Shown in pieces: positions 22,760 to 25,139 of a DNA stretch of 25,139 bases (position 1 is its first letter; the number at the start of each line of letters is the position of its first letter). This DNA is from a bacterium (GTDB lineage: Bacteria > Sumerlaeota > Sumerlaeia > MVZB01), in the NCBI GenBank assembly GCA_023480605.1, contig JAMCWS010000367.1:1-25139 (forward strand). Direction: 5' to 3'. Below the pieces are notes generated by a model. The model ran no database searches. It saw only the letters and a program-made list of their open reading frames with translations, and was not told the DNA's origin. Position numbers and translations under genes: made by a program.

Positions 22760-23560
22760 ATGCGGATCCTGCGCATCTTCTGGGCTTTCATCGTGCGCGA
22801 CGCCATCATGTCGACCAGCTACCGCCTGGCCTTCGCCATGCAACTGGTCTCGCTCTTCCTCTCCGTCATTTCGGTCTATTTCATGTCGAAGCTCATCGGC
22901 GCAAACGCCAGCGTCGACCGCTACGGCGGTTATCTGCCCTTCACCGTCGTCGGCTTCGCCGTCACCGCCTATTTCACGACCGGTTTCAGCAGCTTCGCCA
23001 GTTCCATCCGCGGCGAGCAGGTGATGGGCACCCTCGAGGCGCTCCTCATGACCCCCGCCCGCCTGCCCTACGTCATTCTCGCCTCCTCGATCTGGAGTTT
23101 TATCTGGACGACGCTCAGCGCCGTCGTCATGGTCGCCGCCGCTTGGATCCTCTTCGGCGTCCGCCTTCACGGCCACTACGCCATGGCCTTCGTCCTCCTG
23201 GTTCTTACGACCGTCACCTTTTCCTGCCTCGGTATCCTGTCGGCCAGTTTCATCATGGTGTTTAAGCGCGGCGACCCGCTGAAGTTTTTCGCCGGTTCGC
23301 TCTCGTTCCTGCTGGGCGGCGTCGTCTTTCCCGTCGACCTGCTGCCCGGCTGGCTCCAGAAGGTCTCGATGCTGATGCCCATCACGCACGGCCTCGCCGG
23401 CATCCGCGAACTGGTTCTCGCCGACCGCCCCGCGCTGTCGGTCCTCCCCCAGGTCGGCATCCTCCTCGTCTTCATCGTCATCGGCCTCCCCCTGAGCCTC
23501 TGGGTCTTCCGCAAAGCCGTCAACGTCGCCCGCCGTGAAGGCAGCCTCGTTCATTATTAG
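22760..23560 (+). CDS. ABC-2-type transporter permease
   Basis: A 266-residue membrane protein with about six hydrophobic segments and the ABC-2 family layout: an amphipathic start (ILRIFWAFIVRDAIMS), a first helix pair (LAFAMQLVSLFLSVISVYFM), the loop with GTLEALLMTPAR, which is characteristic of the NodJ/DrrB-type permease coupling region, and the late segment FAGSLSFLLGGVVFPVDLLPGWLQ followed by ITHGLAGIRELVL, again typical of the family. It should form the membrane channel with the ATPase encoded upstream. The intervening gap is filled with repeats rather than a gene. Homologues export polysaccharides, lipids, drugs or peptides. Confidence 0.92.
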   Translation: MRILRIFWAFIVRDAIMSTSYRLAFAMQLVSLFLSVISVYFMSKLIGANASVDRYGGYLPFTVVGFAVTAYFTTGFSSFASSIRGEQVMGTLEALLMTPARLPYVILASSIWSFIWTTLSAVVMVAAAWILFGVRLHGHYAMAFVLLVLTTVTFSCLGILSASFIMVFKRGDPLKFFAGSLSFLLGGVVFPVDLLPGWLQKVSMLMPITHGLAGIRELVLADRPALSVLPQVGILLVFIVIGLPLSLWVFRKAVNVARREGSLVHY

Positions 23561-24141
23561 CGGAGGACCACTGCGAATTGCTGGGCAAGTTACGTGATCG
23601 TGCTCGTGCTCGTGATCGTGATCGTGATCGATCCCTTTTGGTTGCGGGTCCCTCGATCGCGTGATGTTCTTTCGTGTTTTTTCGTGGCAAAAAATTGCCT
23701 CACTCGTCGTTCCCTCTCTGTGCCCTCTGCGCCTCTGTGGTCAAAACATGTATGATGATGGTTTTTTCGTGTCTTTCGTGTTTTTTCGTGGCGAATACGC
23801 AGCTTCTCCTAAGTGGCATCATGATTGCTTTCATCCCGGCTTGCATCGACAGTCAACATCTAAGAATCGGCATCTTGCAGACATAAGTCGTTGCATTTCA
23901 GATGTGCGCGTTTCAGTGTGGCCCTCGGGTCGCGTGAACCTCCCCCCGGCTGTGTGCATCGAAATGCATTTTTCGCACAATTGCGAAAAACAATGCACTC
24001 CGTTGCCGCCACGGCCGGCCGCGCTCCGCGATTCGGCCCTTGCTTTCACATTTGCCGCCACGGACGCACCACCCCCCACTCCCCCGGATCCTCTCGGCAA
24101 ATCCCGCCGAAAGGGCGCCCGGGCGAAGCCTCGGCTAATAT
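23561..24141. other. Gap with repeats and a dyad before gmd, no gene seen
   Basis: It contains a hexamer tract CGTGCTCGTGAT-type (23597-23630), two TTTCGTGTTTTTTCGTGGC units (23665-23687 and 23762-23796), and a hairpin near 23969-23990. Short frames in the gap lack family features. Confidence 0.5.
23969..23990. promoter_or_regulatory. Perfect 9-bp dyad upstream of gmd
   Basis: TTTTTCGCA (23969-23977), a CAAT spacer and TGCGAAAAA (23982-23990) form a perfect inverted repeat, extended by GCAT...ATGC outside with a two-base bulge. It lies about 150 bp before the gmd start and could be an operator or a small hairpin; no regulator is assigned. Confidence 0.35.
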
Positions 24142-25139
24142 ATGACGCCTCCCCCCCGGCGCGCCCTCATCACCGGCATTACCGGCCAGGACGGCTCCTA
24201 CCTCGCCGAGTTCCTCCTCACCCGGGGCTACGAGGTTTACGGCGTCATCCGCCGCAGTAGCTCCTTCAATACCGGCCGCATCGATTCCATTTACCAGGAT
24301 ATCCACGACGCCAACCGCCACCTGACGCTCCTCTACGGCGACCTGACCGACGGCGCCACCCTCAGCCGCACGCTGCGCGAGGTCCAGCCCGACGAGATCT
24401 ACAACCTCGGCGCGCAAAGCCACGTCCGCGTCAGCTTCGACGTTCCCGAATACACCGCCGACACCGTCTTCATGGGCACGCTCCGCCTCCTGGAAGCCAT
24501 CCGCGAGTCGGGCCGCCCGGTTCGTTTCTACCAGGCTTCCAGCAGCGAAATGTATGGCCGGGCCCTCTCGATCCCCCAATCCGAGTCGACCCCCTTCAAT
24601 CCCCGCAGCCCCTACGCCATCGCCAAGCTCGCCGCCCACTACTTGACGATCAACTACCGTGAAGCCTACGGTTATTTCGCGTGTTGCGGCATCCTTTTCA
24701 ACCACGAGTCCCCTCGCCGCGGCGCCACCTTCGTCACGCGCAAGATCACCCGCGGCCTTGCCCGCGTGAAACTCGGTCTCCAGAAGAAGCTCTATCTCGG
24801 CAATCTCGACGCCCGGCGCGATTGGGGTTTCGCCGGCGATTACGTCCGGGCGATGTGGCTCATGCTCCAGCAGCCCAATCCCGACGACTACCTCATCGCC
24901 ACCGGCCAATCGCACAGCGTGCGCGAGTTCCTCGACGAGGCGGCCGCCCTCCTCAACCTCGATTGGCACGATTGCGTCGAGATCGACCCGCGCTATTATC
25001 GCCCGACCGAGGTGGACCTGCTCCAGGGCGACAGCGCCAAGGCCCGCCGCCAACTCGGTTGGGCCCCCTCGGTCACTTTCCAGGAACTGGTCGCCATGAT
25101 GGTCGCCGCCGACTACAAAGCCGAATCCGCCCCCCCCCT
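24142..25139 (+). CDS. gmd: GDP-mannose 4,6-dehydratase, partial at right edge
   Basis: At least 332 residues, without a stop before the window ends. It is an extended short-chain dehydrogenase: the NAD(P)-binding GITGQDGSYLAE near the N-terminus, YGDLTDG, YNLGAQSHVRVSFD, the catalytic SSSEMYG with SPYAIAK (Tyr-x3-Lys), and the family signatures FNHESPRRG, TRKITRG, GNLDARRDWGFAGDYV and YYRPTEVDLL. It converts GDP-D-mannose to GDP-4-keto-6-deoxymannose, the precursor of GDP-fucose, rhamnose and related deoxysugars, in the cytoplasm. Since most family members end near 325-370 residues, only a little is likely missing. It supports a surface-glycan role for the locus. ATG 24142 is favoured because the nucleotide-binding motif begins about nine codons later; the ribosome binding site is weak. 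Confidence 0.95.
   Translation, partial: MTPPPRRALITGITGQDGSYLAEFLLTRGYEVYGVIRRSSSFNTGRIDSIYQDIHDANRHLTLLYGDLTDGATLSRTLREVQPDEIYNLGAQSHVRVSFDVPEYTADTVFMGTLRLLEAIRESGRPVRFYQASSSEMYGRALSIPQSESTPFNPRSPYAIAKLAAHYLTINYREAYGYFACCGILFNHESPRRGATFVTRKITRGLARVKLGLQKKLYLGNLDARRDWGFAGDYVRAMWLMLQQPNPDDYLIATGQSHSVREFLDEAAALLNLDWHDCVEIDPRYYRPTEVDLLQGDSAKARRQLGWAPSVTFQELVAMMVAADYKAESAPP

Overview
The window comes from a GC-rich bacterial chromosome (GC clearly above 60 % by eye). No rRNA, tRNA, phage or IS transposase gene is visible. The gene mix includes a secreted carbohydrate-binding protein, a Tat-exported GH127-like (DUF1680) enzyme, a secreted sugar isomerase-like protein and a PT-linker surface protein. 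Together with many palindromic intergenic repeats, this suggests an uncultivated Planctomycetota/PVC-like or related candidate-phylum bacterium. That placement is an inference; no marker gene is present to prove it.

Layout. (1) Positions 1-7,700 look like general metabolism and signalling: a partial secreted carbohydrate-binding protein (minus), a response regulator fused to a PP2C/SpoIIE phosphatase (plus), a polytopic glycosyltransferase-like membrane protein (plus), then a minus-strand GH127-like plus isomerase-like pair and a YtrA-type GntR regulator. (2) Positions 8,650-14,080 hold the most unusual locus. It contains a WecA/MraY-type sugar-1-phosphate transferase with an extra C-terminal domain and an asparagine-synthetase-like protein whose N-terminal Cys is replaced by Ser (lasso-cyclase type). 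Two 49-residue precursor peptides follow, whose leaders match the lasso-peptide motif YxxPxLx3Gx5T exactly and whose cores are Cys-rich. An HPr-kinase-like protein, the enzyme type known to phosphorylate paeninodin-class lasso peptides, closes the locus. (3) Positions 14,080-19,200 carry palindromic mini-elements, a 741-residue secreted protein with a Thr-Pro linker, two small membrane proteins, and a second copy of the hairpin repeat. (4) Positions 19,200-25,139 hold a free-standing paralogue of the transferase's extra domain, a second HPr-kinase-like protein, an ABC-2 ATPase and permease, and a GDP-mannose 4,6-dehydratase that runs off the right edge.

How the genes may fit together (inference): sections 2 and 4 look like one surface-glycan plus RiPP locus. 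The domain and HPr-kinase pair occurs twice, once beside the peptide genes and once beside the transporter. No RRE/PqqD (B1) or transglutaminase-like leader peptidase (B2) gene is visible, so the lasso assignment depends on those functions lying outside the window or being replaced. The precursor gene sits in an approximately 521-bp tandem duplication that also copied the 3' end of the cyclase gene. Each copy ends in a long-range stem-loop whose stem differs between copies in a mostly pair-preserving way.
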